Source: Candidatus Kaiserbacteria bacterium RIFCSPHIGHO2_01_FULL_54_36
Lineage (GTDB): Bacteria; Patescibacteriota; Minisyncoccia; Phycocordibacterales; UBA2100
Length of the DNA: 47,428 nucleotides
NCBI GenBank assembly: GCA_001781105.1
Contig: MFKV01000005.1
Location: forward strand, 345 to 47,772
Reading direction: 5' to 3'
How positions within the stretch are numbered: the stretch's first letter is position 1; each line of letters begins with the position of its first letter. Shown here in pieces: positions 18,167 to 26,380 of the stretch. The position numbers and the translations under genes were made by a program. The notes under the pieces are model-generated. The model did not search any database, was not told the DNA's origin, and worked only from the letters and a program-made list of their open reading frames with translations.

Positions 18167-19396
18167 ATGAATCTTTTTGATGGGGCGCTCCAGCAGCTCG
18201 CGCGAGCCACGGTCGTTTCCCCTATCTCCGACGCACTCCATCAAAGACTCCTGAAGCCGGAGCGCGAGATCACCGTTGCTATCCCGGTTGGTATGGACAA
18301 CGGTACGCAAGAGCTCTTTGAAGGCTACCGTGTGCAATACAACTCGCTGCGCGGCCCATACAAAGGGGGTATCCGGTACCACCCGCAGGCAGACATCAGT
18401 GAAGTGCGAGCCCTTGCATTTTGGATGACGATGAAATGTGCGATCGCCGGGATTCCCATGGGCGGCGGCAAGGGCGGCATTACGGTGGACCCAAAGAAGC
18501 TTTCAAAGCGCGAACTTGAAGAAATCTCGCGCGGATGGGTGCGAGCACTCTATCCCGTGCTCGGCCCCGAGCGCGACGTCTCGGCGCCCGACGTGAACAC
18601 AACACCTGAAATTATGTCGTGGATGGCAGATGAGTACCAAAAGCTCACGGGAGACACGCGCAATGCCACATTTACCGGCAAACCTCTGGATGCGGGTGGC
18701 TCAGAAGGGAGGGGTGCGGCGACAGGGGCGGGCGGATTGTATGTATTTGAAGCGCTGAAAACGAAAACGAAACTTCCCACATCTGTCACCGTTGCAATTC
18801 AAGGCATGGGCAACGTAGGCGGGAACGCGGCAAAGGTTTTCCACCAGCACGGGCACAAAGTCATCGCCATGTCAGATTCTAAAGGCGGCATTTACAGCGA
18901 AAAGGGACTTGATCCAGATGCAGTGGAGATCTACAAGAAACAAAACGGTAGCCTCAAAGGCTTCGCGAGTGCAGAGGAGACCACGAACGAGGAGCTGCTC
19001 GAGCTCCAGTGCGACATCCTCATTCCCGCGGCGTTTGAGAATCAGATCACCAAACAGAATGCCAGCAACATCCGCGCGAAAGTGGTGCTTGAGCTCGCAA
19101 ATGGTCCAACGACGACTGATGCCGACGATATTCTCTTCAAGAAAGGAATTCATGTGATACCCGATGTGCTCGCCAACGGTGGAGGAGTGGTAGTCTCGAC
19201 ATACGAATGGGAGCAAAATCTGAAGAATGAGCATTGGAATGAGGATGAGGTGCTCGGGAAATTGCGCAAGCTCCTCGAGCGCGAGTCATTGAGCGTCTGG
19301 GAGCGAAGCAAAAAACTCAAAACTGATCTGCGCCGCGGTGCCTTCGCCCTTGCCCTCGAGCGGCTTGAGGAAGCGCTCGAGCATTCAAGATCTTGA
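18167..19396 (+). CDS. gdhA: Glu/Leu/Phe/Val dehydrogenase (glutamate dehydrogenase family)
   Basis: GPYKGGIRYHP, MTMKCAIAGIPMGGGKGGI, VAIQGMGNVGGNAAK, ELANGPTTTDAD. Confidence 0.93.
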   Translation: MNLFDGALQQLARATVVSPISDALHQRLLKPEREITVAIPVGMDNGTQELFEGYRVQYNSLRGPYKGGIRYHPQADISEVRALAFWMTMKCAIAGIPMGGGKGGITVDPKKLSKRELEEISRGWVRALYPVLGPERDVSAPDVNTTPEIMSWMADEYQKLTGDTRNATFTGKPLDAGGSEGRGAATGAGGLYVFEALKTKTKLPTSVTVAIQGMGNVGGNAAKVFHQHGHKVIAMSDSKGGIYSEKGLDPDAVEIYKKQNGSLKGFASAEETTNEELLELQCDILIPAAFENQITKQNASNIRAKVVLELANGPTTTDADDILFKKGIHVIPDVLANGGGVVVSTYEWEQNLKNEHWNEDEVLGKLRKLLERESLSVWERSKKLKTDLRRGAFALALERLEEALEHSRS

Positions 19397-19436
19397 CTTC
19401 ACACTGTCGTCTGAATGCAGGCATACAATAGCAGTA

Positions 19437-20087
19437 ATGTTTAGAGATCGGCGCGATGCAGGAATGCAGCTTGCGAAAAAGTTAGCGAAATACCGCGGGG
19501 AAGATGCGATCGTGCTTGCACTTCCGCGCGGCGGGGTCGTGGTCGGCTACGAGGTCGCACACGCGCTCGACCTCCCGCTCGATATCGTCGTAGTGCGCAA
19601 GATTGGGCATCCCTCGCATGAGGAGTTTGCGATCGGCGCTATTGACGAGCGGGGCACCATTCTTTTGAGCGAACAATCAAAAAGCGTGGACCCAAAGATC
19701 TTTGCACAGATGGCGCGCAAGGAACTCGAGGAAGCAAAGCGCCGTGCGGAGCTCTACCGAGCGGAGCGGCTTGTGCTCCCGATCAAGGACAAAACGGTGA
19801 TACTCGTTGACGACGGCGTTGCAACAGGTCTCACGATGCGACTTGCAATCAAGGTCGTTAAGGATCAGGATCCTAGGAAGGTCATTGTTGCGGTACCAGT
19901 CGCTGCAGCAGACACGGCAGCAATCCTTTCGCGCGAAGCCGATGAGCTTATCACTCTGGAAGATCCGCGGGAATTTCTTGGCGCCGTCGGCGCGCACTAT
20001 GTTCACTTCGATCAGACTTCAGACCAGGAAGTCATCCGCTTACTTCATGTCCCCCCGCCAGGAATCGGACCTGGATCACGTGCTTAA
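19437..20087 (+). CDS. Phosphoribosyltransferase family protein
   Basis: MFRDRRDAGMQLAKKLAKYRGEDAIVLALPRGGVVVGYEVA...KTVILVDDGVATGLTM; 3' end overlaps tRNA-Lys antisense. Confidence 0.88.
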   Translation: MFRDRRDAGMQLAKKLAKYRGEDAIVLALPRGGVVVGYEVAHALDLPLDIVVVRKIGHPSHEEFAIGAIDERGTILLSEQSKSVDPKIFAQMARKELEEAKRRAELYRAERLVLPIKDKTVILVDDGVATGLTMRLAIKVVKDQDPRKVIVAVPVAAADTAAILSREADELITLEDPREFLGAVGAHYVHFDQTSDQEVIRLLHVPPPGIGPGSRA

Positions 20088-20120
20088 AAGGCACTTGCTC
20101 TACCACTGAGCTACGAGGGG
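20050..20120 (-). tRNA. tRNA-Lys(UUU), atypical
   Basis: CCCCTCG acceptor with CGGGGGG; anticodon loop CTTTTAA; T-arm CCAGG-TCCGATT-CCTGG (C at position 55); no encoded CCA. Confidence 0.8.
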
Positions 20121-20162
20121 TACGCAAAACTATAACCCCTAGAAGCGAGAAGCTCAAAGTCA

Positions 20163-20561
20163 CTAGAGAGGCAGGTCGAAGGCGAAGGCGCCTGGGCCCG
20201 TGACAAGAAGCGAGAGGCAGATGACGAAAAGGAGGGCGCTTGCGGTGCGGGAGATCGGGAAAAAAGCGGAGTAGTGGCGTTTCCAAATGAAAGCCTTCAT
20301 AGCGCCGAGCGCGCCGAGGATCGCGAATGCCTGCGTATAAATCCCACCGATAAGCCCAAGTCCGATCACAAATTCGATGAGCGATGCTACGACCGGGATC
20401 CATGTACCCCTACCCACCACCAAAAAGTCGATTCGCCCGAGCTCCTCGCGCTTCTCGTAGTGAGTCCATGCGAGAAGCAGGAACACTACTCCTGCGGCAA
20501 TGCGCAGAAGCGTCGAGGAAAGCGGGGAGAGAAATAGGATCTCAGGAAATAGCGCAAGCAT
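20163..20561 (-). CDS. DoxX-like integral membrane protein
   Basis: Four predicted TM segments; LLRIAAGVVFLLLAWTHYEKREELGRIDFL...SLIEFVIGLGLIGGIYTQAFAILGALGAMKAF. Confidence 0.65.
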   Translation of the reverse strand: MLALFPEILFLSPLSSTLLRIAAGVVFLLLAWTHYEKREELGRIDFLVVGRGTWIPVVASLIEFVIGLGLIGGIYTQAFAILGALGAMKAFIWKRHYSAFFPISRTASALLFVICLSLLVTGPGAFAFDLPL

Positions 20562-20624
20562 AGCTGATAGCTTCTAGCTTATAGCTTTTAGGAAATACCA
20601 CAAGACCCGTGATACGGTATTCGC

Positions 20625-21131
20625 ATGCGAGAGGTTACGATACTGCTGCACAATGTCAGGAGTGCCCACAATGTGGGCTCTATTTTCCGCACTGCGGATG
20701 CTGCGGGCGTGAAAAAGATATATCTCAGCGGCTACACGCCGATCCCAATAGATAGATTCGGCAGAGCACAGAAAAAGATAGCAAAGACCGCGCTGGGCGC
20801 GGAGAAGTTCCTCCAGTGGGAATATTGCAAGTCGCCTATGCGAGCAATTTCAAAATTGAAGAAAGAAAAATGGAAGATCGTTGGAGTGGAGCAGCACGCG
20901 CGAGCGAAAGACTATTCGTCTATTCGCACGAATAGGCCTATAGTGTTTGCTTTTGGCAATGAAGTCCGCGGACTCTCAAAGAACATTCTCAATGTATGCG
21001 ACGAGATACTCGAGATCCCGATGCATGGGGCGATGGTTCGACAGGCTCACCATCCTCGCCATTCTGGTCGAGGAAAAGAATCACTCAACGTGTCGGTCGC
21101 TGCCGGAATTATTCTTTTCTCAGTACGTTAA
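20625..21131 (+). CDS. SpoU/TrmH-family RNA 2'-O-methyltransferase with in-frame repeat insertion
   Basis: LHNVRSAHNVGSIFRTADAAGVKKIYLSGYTP, FAFGNEVRGLS, EIPMHG-[AMVRQAHHPRHSGRG]-KESLNVSVAAGIILF. Confidence 0.92.
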   Translation: MREVTILLHNVRSAHNVGSIFRTADAAGVKKIYLSGYTPIPIDRFGRAQKKIAKTALGAEKFLQWEYCKSPMRAISKLKKEKWKIVGVEQHARAKDYSSIRTNRPIVFAFGNEVRGLSKNILNVCDEILEIPMHGAMVRQAHHPRHSGRGKESLNVSVAAGIILFSVR

Positions 21132-22112
21132 GACGTCGACCGTCTTTCCTTCCGCGTCCAAGAGCTGGATCACGTCGTGCGTGTTGGACCAGCGCTCTGC
21201 AGTGAACACAAGGTACGCGCGCCATGTGGGAAGTGCGAATACTGGGTTGCTGCGATTGGTATTAGCGCAGCCGTTGTACGACATCGTGCTTGCAATGAAT
21301 GAACGGCATGCTGCCTCGAGATCCGAGGGCAGGCTGGTCGGGAAATGGCACGGCTGCAATGACCGGAAATAATCAAAACACGAGCTCCCGTAGGTGCGCA
21401 GATTGTCGGCGCTCATCGGGAGTGCATCCGAGGGAGTAGGACATGCGCGCGAAAGTTCGGGGGTAAAGCTTTGCAGTTCACTCAAATAGCCCGTGCACAT
21501 ACTCTCTCGGAACGATACGCCGAGAGGCGAAGCGGCCGTTGTGATTATGGCTGAAGCTCCGGGCTCTAGGTATATCGGCTCCACGTTGTTTACGGCGCCA
21601 AGGACAAAAAAAGGAGCTCCTTGTGGGATGCTCGCGCTTGTTCCCGTAACGGAACTTTGAAGAGTCCAAAAACTAACCGGTATTGGCGCCGCGTTGCTTC
21701 CAGAGGCGGTAATTTCGATATATTCCAATGCGGGGCTACTCTCGGTGGCGGTGTTGCTCGTAATCTGCACTCTTCCTACGTAAGGCGAAGGGTTGCTGAA
21801 TTTCTGCGTTTGCGATTGCGGCAATACGGTGCTCGGCATAGAGACCTGCTCATCGGCGCCCGCCGACGCATTTTGTGTATCGGCCTCTTCCGCGTATCCA
21901 GAAATATCCGGCCCACGCGTCGGTGACTCGGCAGGTTGCCACGGCAGCCTGATGAACGAGCCGGACGGGCTTTTCCCGATGAAGAAATCGAATGGGTTCA
22001 TAAGCGAGCGAGCGGTTCGCGCGACCGCCCCCCAGCCGCCCGTCACGAGCCAGAAGATTATAAGGAGGATAACGAAAACGATAAGAGCGGTCCAAAGCAC
22101 CCGTTTGATCAT
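21120..22112 (-). CDS. Membrane-anchored protein with lamin-tail-like extracellular region
   Basis: N-terminal TM; SPALEYIEITASGSNAAPIPVSFWTLQS...LEPGASAIIT...DVIQLLDAEGKTVDVLTY. Confidence 0.5.
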   Translation of the reverse strand: MIKRVLWTALIVFVILLIIFWLVTGGWGAVARTARSLMNPFDFFIGKSPSGSFIRLPWQPAESPTRGPDISGYAEEADTQNASAGADEQVSMPSTVLPQSQTQKFSNPSPYVGRVQITSNTATESSPALEYIEITASGSNAAPIPVSFWTLQSSVTGTSASIPQGAPFFVLGAVNNVEPIYLEPGASAIITTAASPLGVSFRESMCTGYLSELQSFTPELSRACPTPSDALPMSADNLRTYGSSCFDYFRSLQPCHFPTSLPSDLEAACRSFIASTMSYNGCANTNRSNPVFALPTWRAYLVFTAERWSNTHDVIQLLDAEGKTVDVLTY

Positions 22113-22128
22113 ACGAATAGTATACCTG

Positions 22129-22707
22129 CTACTTCTTGTGCGAGCCTAAGAGCCGCAGAGCTTCGCGCAGACGCTCGCTTGATTTTTCTATTTCAGACGG
22201 CACGTTTCGCAGCGCATCGCGCGCTTCCGCTTGCGTATATCCAAGCGCACGCATCGCCTCGAGCGCTTCCTCGTCGCCATGCAAAGACGCAGCAGTGCCC
22301 TCCTGTGATGCGCCTACCTTCTCTCTCAGCTCGAGGACGATCTTTTCCGCGGTCTTTCTGCCGATGCCCGAGACCTTGGTGAGGTACGTCGCATTGCCTG
22401 CGGAGATGGCGCTTTTGAGCGTCTCGACCGATGCGATGTCGAGGATCGCGAGCGCGGATTTTGGCCCGATCCCGGAAACGATAAGAAGGAGCTCAAACAC
22501 TTTTAATTCTTCTTCGGTAGAAAATCCATAGAGATCGAGAATTGCTTCGCGCACGGCGAGATGCGTCCAGAGCGACGCTTCTTGATCGGGCCGGAGTTTC
22601 AGGAGAAGTTCACGCGTTGCAAATACTTTGTACCCCACGCCAGAGGCAGAGATAATAGCGAATCCCGCGCGCACCGCGGCGACCTTTCCCTCGAGCATTC
22701 CTATCAT
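22129..22707 (-). CDS. ruvA: Holliday junction DNA helicase RuvA
   Basis: MIGMLEGKVAAV...GIGPKSALAILD...VSGIGRKTAEKIVLELREKV...ALGYTQAEARDAL. Confidence 0.95.
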   Translation of the reverse strand: MIGMLEGKVAAVRAGFAIISASGVGYKVFATRELLLKLRPDQEASLWTHLAVREAILDLYGFSTEEELKVFELLLIVSGIGPKSALAILDIASVETLKSAISAGNATYLTKVSGIGRKTAEKIVLELREKVGASQEGTAASLHGDEEALEAMRALGYTQAEARDALRNVPSEIEKSSERLREALRLLGSHKK

Positions 22708-22763
22708 TGCTGCATGATACCGCAGTTGCGCCACCGCTCCATGTGCGGTACCATTCCGCCGTT

Positions 22764-23030
22764 ATGGCAAATACATCTTCTGCGAAGAAGGCACAGCGCG
22801 TAGCGGAGCGCAAGCGTGTGTTTAATACGCGCCGCAAAAAGGCGGTGAAAGATGCGGTCAAGGGAATGAGCAAACTAGTTGCAAGCAAAAATGCCAAAGA
22901 GGCGGGAGCGATGCTTCCGACCCTCTACAAGGCGATCGACAAGGCTGCAAAGAACGGCACGATCAACAAAAATACGGCAGCGCGAATGAAATCCCAGGCA
23001 GCTCGCGCACTTCGAGCGATAACCGCCTAA
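22764..23030 (+). CDS. rpsT: 30S ribosomal protein S20
   Basis: MANTSSAKKAQRVAERKRVFNTRRKKAVKDAVKGM...AIDKAAKNGTINKNTAARMKSQAARAL. Confidence 0.96.
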   Translation: MANTSSAKKAQRVAERKRVFNTRRKKAVKDAVKGMSKLVASKNAKEAGAMLPTLYKAIDKAAKNGTINKNTAARMKSQAARALRAITA

Positions 23031-23164
23031 CCCGGTAGTGTAATTTCGGCTCGGCTTCTTGCCGTCGCGGCTGAAATCGAGGTCGACCACGCAGAATAAC
23101 GTTTCTAGCTTCGTTTACTCTTCTCAGTTTTCGCCTACGGCAAGCCGAAATTCTACTAACCGGG
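23031..23164. repeat. MITE-like intergenic repeat, copy B
   Basis: CCCGGTAGTGTAATTTCGGCTCGGCTTCTTGCCG (23031 onward) with CGGCAAGCCGAAATTCTACTAACCGGG (to 23164); termini similar to copy A. Confidence 0.65.
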
Positions 23165-23223
23165 CTAAACTCTCCACTTTGCGCCTTTGCAAATGCGCCC
23201 TGCTGGCCGCATTATTGGGCTAC

Positions 23224-26073
23224 ATGCCCCATAAGAAAATCTCAGCCGATTCGCGGCGTCACAATCGCGGAGCATCTTCTCTGTTTGCGCTTATTCTCGC
23301 TGCGCTCCTCAGTACTTCCGCAGCGAGCATCCTCCCCACGACCGCCTACAACCCAATGGCACAGCTTGCATCGACTGCACCGGCCGGAGAGAAGACGTCG
23401 GATTGTACGGAGGAAGTAACGCAGCCGGATGGCACAAAAAAGAAAGTCGGCGCCGATGTAACGATTGATGAAAAAGGCACTCCTGGTCCTGAAAAAGCAG
23501 ATACTACAAAAGCAGCCGGCAAGTGCGATGTGAAGTACAAGGATGAAAACAAAAGGGAAAAAGAGGTAACAATTACAGCCAAACAAATGGAAGAATATGT
23601 ACGAAACGGATCACTGCCGAATGGCGTGACGTACAATCCCACGACCCATGGATTTGCTCCGGTGGCAGCTCCGCCTGTACCAGGCGCGCCCGGAGGCCCG
23701 AGCGGGTCAGGAGAAATCAGCGGCGCGTTTGGTGCGGGAGCCGGCGCCGACGCTGGAGCTAGCGTCACGCTCCAGCCAACAGGCGCACCAGATCCGTGGG
23801 GAGGTGTGCCAACGGGAAACACGGGCGTCGGCGCGATACCGGATCCGTCTCCATCTGGCGCCTTCGGCAGTGGAATTACTTCGCAAAATGCGTTCACCAT
23901 GCAGCCAATTTCATCTGCCATACCGGAAGGAACACCGTGGCAAGCCTCACCGGCACAATCTAACTGGACCGGACAGAACACAGCGGTGCCGTACCTCTAC
24001 AGCAGTGGTGACGGTAACTACACGACGGGCTTTGCCGGAAATCTCGGCATCGGCTTTGAATACGCTCCGGTATGGATGGATACCGTGAGCGCACCGGTAT
24101 TCGACCAATACGGAATATATGATGGAGGAGAAGGAGGCAACCGTTTGGGTTATAGTGTTGTTAACGGATCAGCCCAGCCATTTTCTGCATATGGAAGCAG
24201 CGACAGTGATGTGGGTTGGTTTGTTCGTTCCAACGCTTCTGGATATTTTGGCCAAGAGCTTTCGGGTAGTCCCAGTGACCTTGCATTTGGACAAGGCGCG
24301 CAAAGTCCTGCCGTTCCGTTCACAGAGGCAGGGTTGCCGTTCATGCCAAATGACCCAACGACGCAGCCACGCTCGCTTCTCGACATTGCTCGCGACTATC
24401 TCGGGGGAAATACCGGCTCTTCACGTGTTGACGCAAATGCATTCGCATTTGCGCCGGGCGCTCAGAATCCGGTGGTGCCGTTTACGCAAGGCCCTCTAGC
24501 GAGCCAGCAATTTTTCGGTGCGACCGCCCGACCACCCGGAACGTTCCCGAATGCTTCTGCCATGCCATTTACGCAAGCAGATGGAAGTCCAAATAAATAC
24601 CCATTCCAAAATTACTTTGGCGCTCCCGTTCCTGGCTCGTCTCCTGGCGCACGTCCCGCAGACGAGTTCAAGCCGCCGCCCGCTGCACCTCCGCCCGCCG
24701 CGCCACCGCCGGCTGGACCACCTGCGGGCCCACCCGGTGGGGGCAATGACAAAGGAGAAAAAGGCGGTGGCGGCGGAATGCCAAAGATGCCTGAGATGCC
24801 AAAGGGTGGTGGTGGGGGCGCCCCGAAGCAACCTGCACAACAATGCTCATCTGACCAGAACGTATATGCCCAACAACAGCAGCAGTATCAACAGGCGCTC
24901 CAGCAATACAATTACCAGCTTCAGCAATACAATTACCAAGTCCAGCTGAACCAATACTACGGCTCGAGCGCTCCGACACCGCCGCCCCCGGCCCAACCCT
25001 CACCGTGTACTCCATCGACGGGGACTCAATGCCAGAGCCAGCCGCAACAGCCGGCAGCTTCAGGCTGTAGTGTAGGGTCCTGGCGCGCTACATATAGCGG
25101 CACGTGTGTCGCTGGGTGGCAGTGTATTCCAAGCGCCACGTCCACATCGCCGACCTCGACAGCGGCGACCCTTACGTGCGCGCCAGAAGTTGCCGACGTC
25201 GGAATGCCGATCAACATCAGTTACTCGTGTGCTGCCGGCACGGCCTCGAGCACGGGCTTTACTGTCACTACACAACCTTCGGGAACGACAACGGCTACGA
25301 TCGCAAATCCGCCGGCTGGAGCGAACACGGCAACGTACGCGCTCATGTGTTCCAACGAAGGGAAGACTGCCGGCGCGCAATGCAGCGTGCAGATCAACAA
25401 GCCCTCTATCATTCTTGTCGCGAATCCAAAGTCTGTTGTGTCGGGCCGCACATCGCTGATCGGTTGGACGACGACTGGCATGAACGCATGTGTGATCTCT
25501 TCGCCTGCCGATGATCAGGCGCTCTTTACGTATCGCAATTCCTCCAACACGAGCAAGAGCGGCGCGGCCGAGACATCTGCTATCACCAAAGCCACCACAT
25601 TTGTCCTTACATGCGAAACCATGGCCGGTGCCATAAAGAGCGCATCGATCAGCGTGGGCGTCTCTGGGCAGGGAGGTGTGATCACAGTGAGTTCCAACGC
25701 ATCAGCAACCGTGAAGCACGGAGACACTATTGCGATCACGTGGGAAGCGCTTCGCCAGGCATCAAGCTCCGCAGTCTCTCTGTGGCTTAGTGACGTGCTG
25801 ACCGGATCCACGACGCCGCTTATCAAAGCATCGCTGCCGCTCAGTGGCACCTATAGCTGGCAAATTCCGGCGGCCAACAGCGCGTGCTCATCCGTGTATC
25901 TCAATGTATGCGGCGCTGACTTGGTAGTGGGCGGACGCTATGCGATAGAGGCCGATGTCTATACGCCGGCTGATGCCTATATCGGTGATGAGACGCAAAA
26001 CTCAAATGGCCCCGATCCCGAATGGGGGAATTATTCAAAGACCAACGCATTCACGATTGGCAGTAGCCAGTAA
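23224..26073 (+). CDS. Large secreted protein with Pro/Gly-rich and Q/Y-rich linkers and C-terminal Ig-like domains
   Basis: Start MPHKKISADSRRHNRGASSLFALILAALLSTSAASILP; AQQQQQYQQALQQYNYQLQQYNYQVQLNQYYG; CTPSTGTQCQSQPQQPAASGCSVGSWRATYSGTC; paralogous to the 26381 protein. Confidence 0.8.
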   Translation: MPHKKISADSRRHNRGASSLFALILAALLSTSAASILPTTAYNPMAQLASTAPAGEKTSDCTEEVTQPDGTKKKVGADVTIDEKGTPGPEKADTTKAAGKCDVKYKDENKREKEVTITAKQMEEYVRNGSLPNGVTYNPTTHGFAPVAAPPVPGAPGGPSGSGEISGAFGAGAGADAGASVTLQPTGAPDPWGGVPTGNTGVGAIPDPSPSGAFGSGITSQNAFTMQPISSAIPEGTPWQASPAQSNWTGQNTAVPYLYSSGDGNYTTGFAGNLGIGFEYAPVWMDTVSAPVFDQYGIYDGGEGGNRLGYSVVNGSAQPFSAYGSSDSDVGWFVRSNASGYFGQELSGSPSDLAFGQGAQSPAVPFTEAGLPFMPNDPTTQPRSLLDIARDYLGGNTGSSRVDANAFAFAPGAQNPVVPFTQGPLASQQFFGATARPPGTFPNASAMPFTQADGSPNKYPFQNYFGAPVPGSSPGARPADEFKPPPAAPPPAAPPPAGPPAGPPGGGNDKGEKGGGGGMPKMPEMPKGGGGGAPKQPAQQCSSDQNVYAQQQQQYQQALQQYNYQLQQYNYQVQLNQYYGSSAPTPPPPAQPSPCTPSTGTQCQSQPQQPAASGCSVGSWRATYSGTCVAGWQCIPSATSTSPTSTAATLTCAPEVADVGMPINISYSCAAGTASSTGFTVTTQPSGTTTATIANPPAGANTATYALMCSNEGKTAGAQCSVQINKPSIILVANPKSVVSGRTSLIGWTTTGMNACVISSPADDQALFTYRNSSNTSKSGAAETSAITKATTFVLTCETMAGAIKSASISVGVSGQGGVITVSSNASATVKHGDTIAITWEALRQASSSAVSLWLSDVLTGSTTPLIKASLPLSGTYSWQIPAANSACSSVYLNVCGADLVVGGRYAIEADVYTPADAYIGDETQNSNGPDPEWGNYSKTNAFTIGSSQ

Positions 26074-26100
26074 TGACAGAGCGACTGCTCGCTCTGTCAT
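26073..26100 (+). terminator. Hairpin terminator candidate after the secreted protein gene
   Basis: TGACAGAGCGA-ctgc-TCGCTCTGTCA perfect 11-bp stem directly after the stop codon; no T-tract. Confidence 0.5.
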
Positions 26101-26249
26101 ACGCAGCTACTGAGCCGGAGCGATGTCGCAAAAGCTTTTGCGACCGCGAGGTGGGGGAGCCGCGACCGAGGCGAGTGACGACGAGCCGAGAGTTGTGGCC
26201 GTAGCTTGCTTCTCGAACGCGCGAAACGTGCTACATTAGCTTCCGTCAG

Positions 26250-26321
26250 GCTCTCGTCGTTCAATGGATAGGACACTTCCCTGCGAAGGAAGAAATGCAG
26301 GTTCGATTCCTGCCGAGGGCA
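26250..26321 (+). tRNA. tRNA-Arg(GCG)
   Basis: GCTCTCG/CGAGGGC acceptor; anticodon stem CTTCC-CTGCGAA-GGAAG; T-arm GCAGG-TTCGATT-CCTGC. Confidence 0.92.
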
Positions 26322-26380
26322 ATAACGGGTTTTCCACTTTTACTTCGGCAGTAGCGGCAGCTTAGCTGTATGATTGAGGC

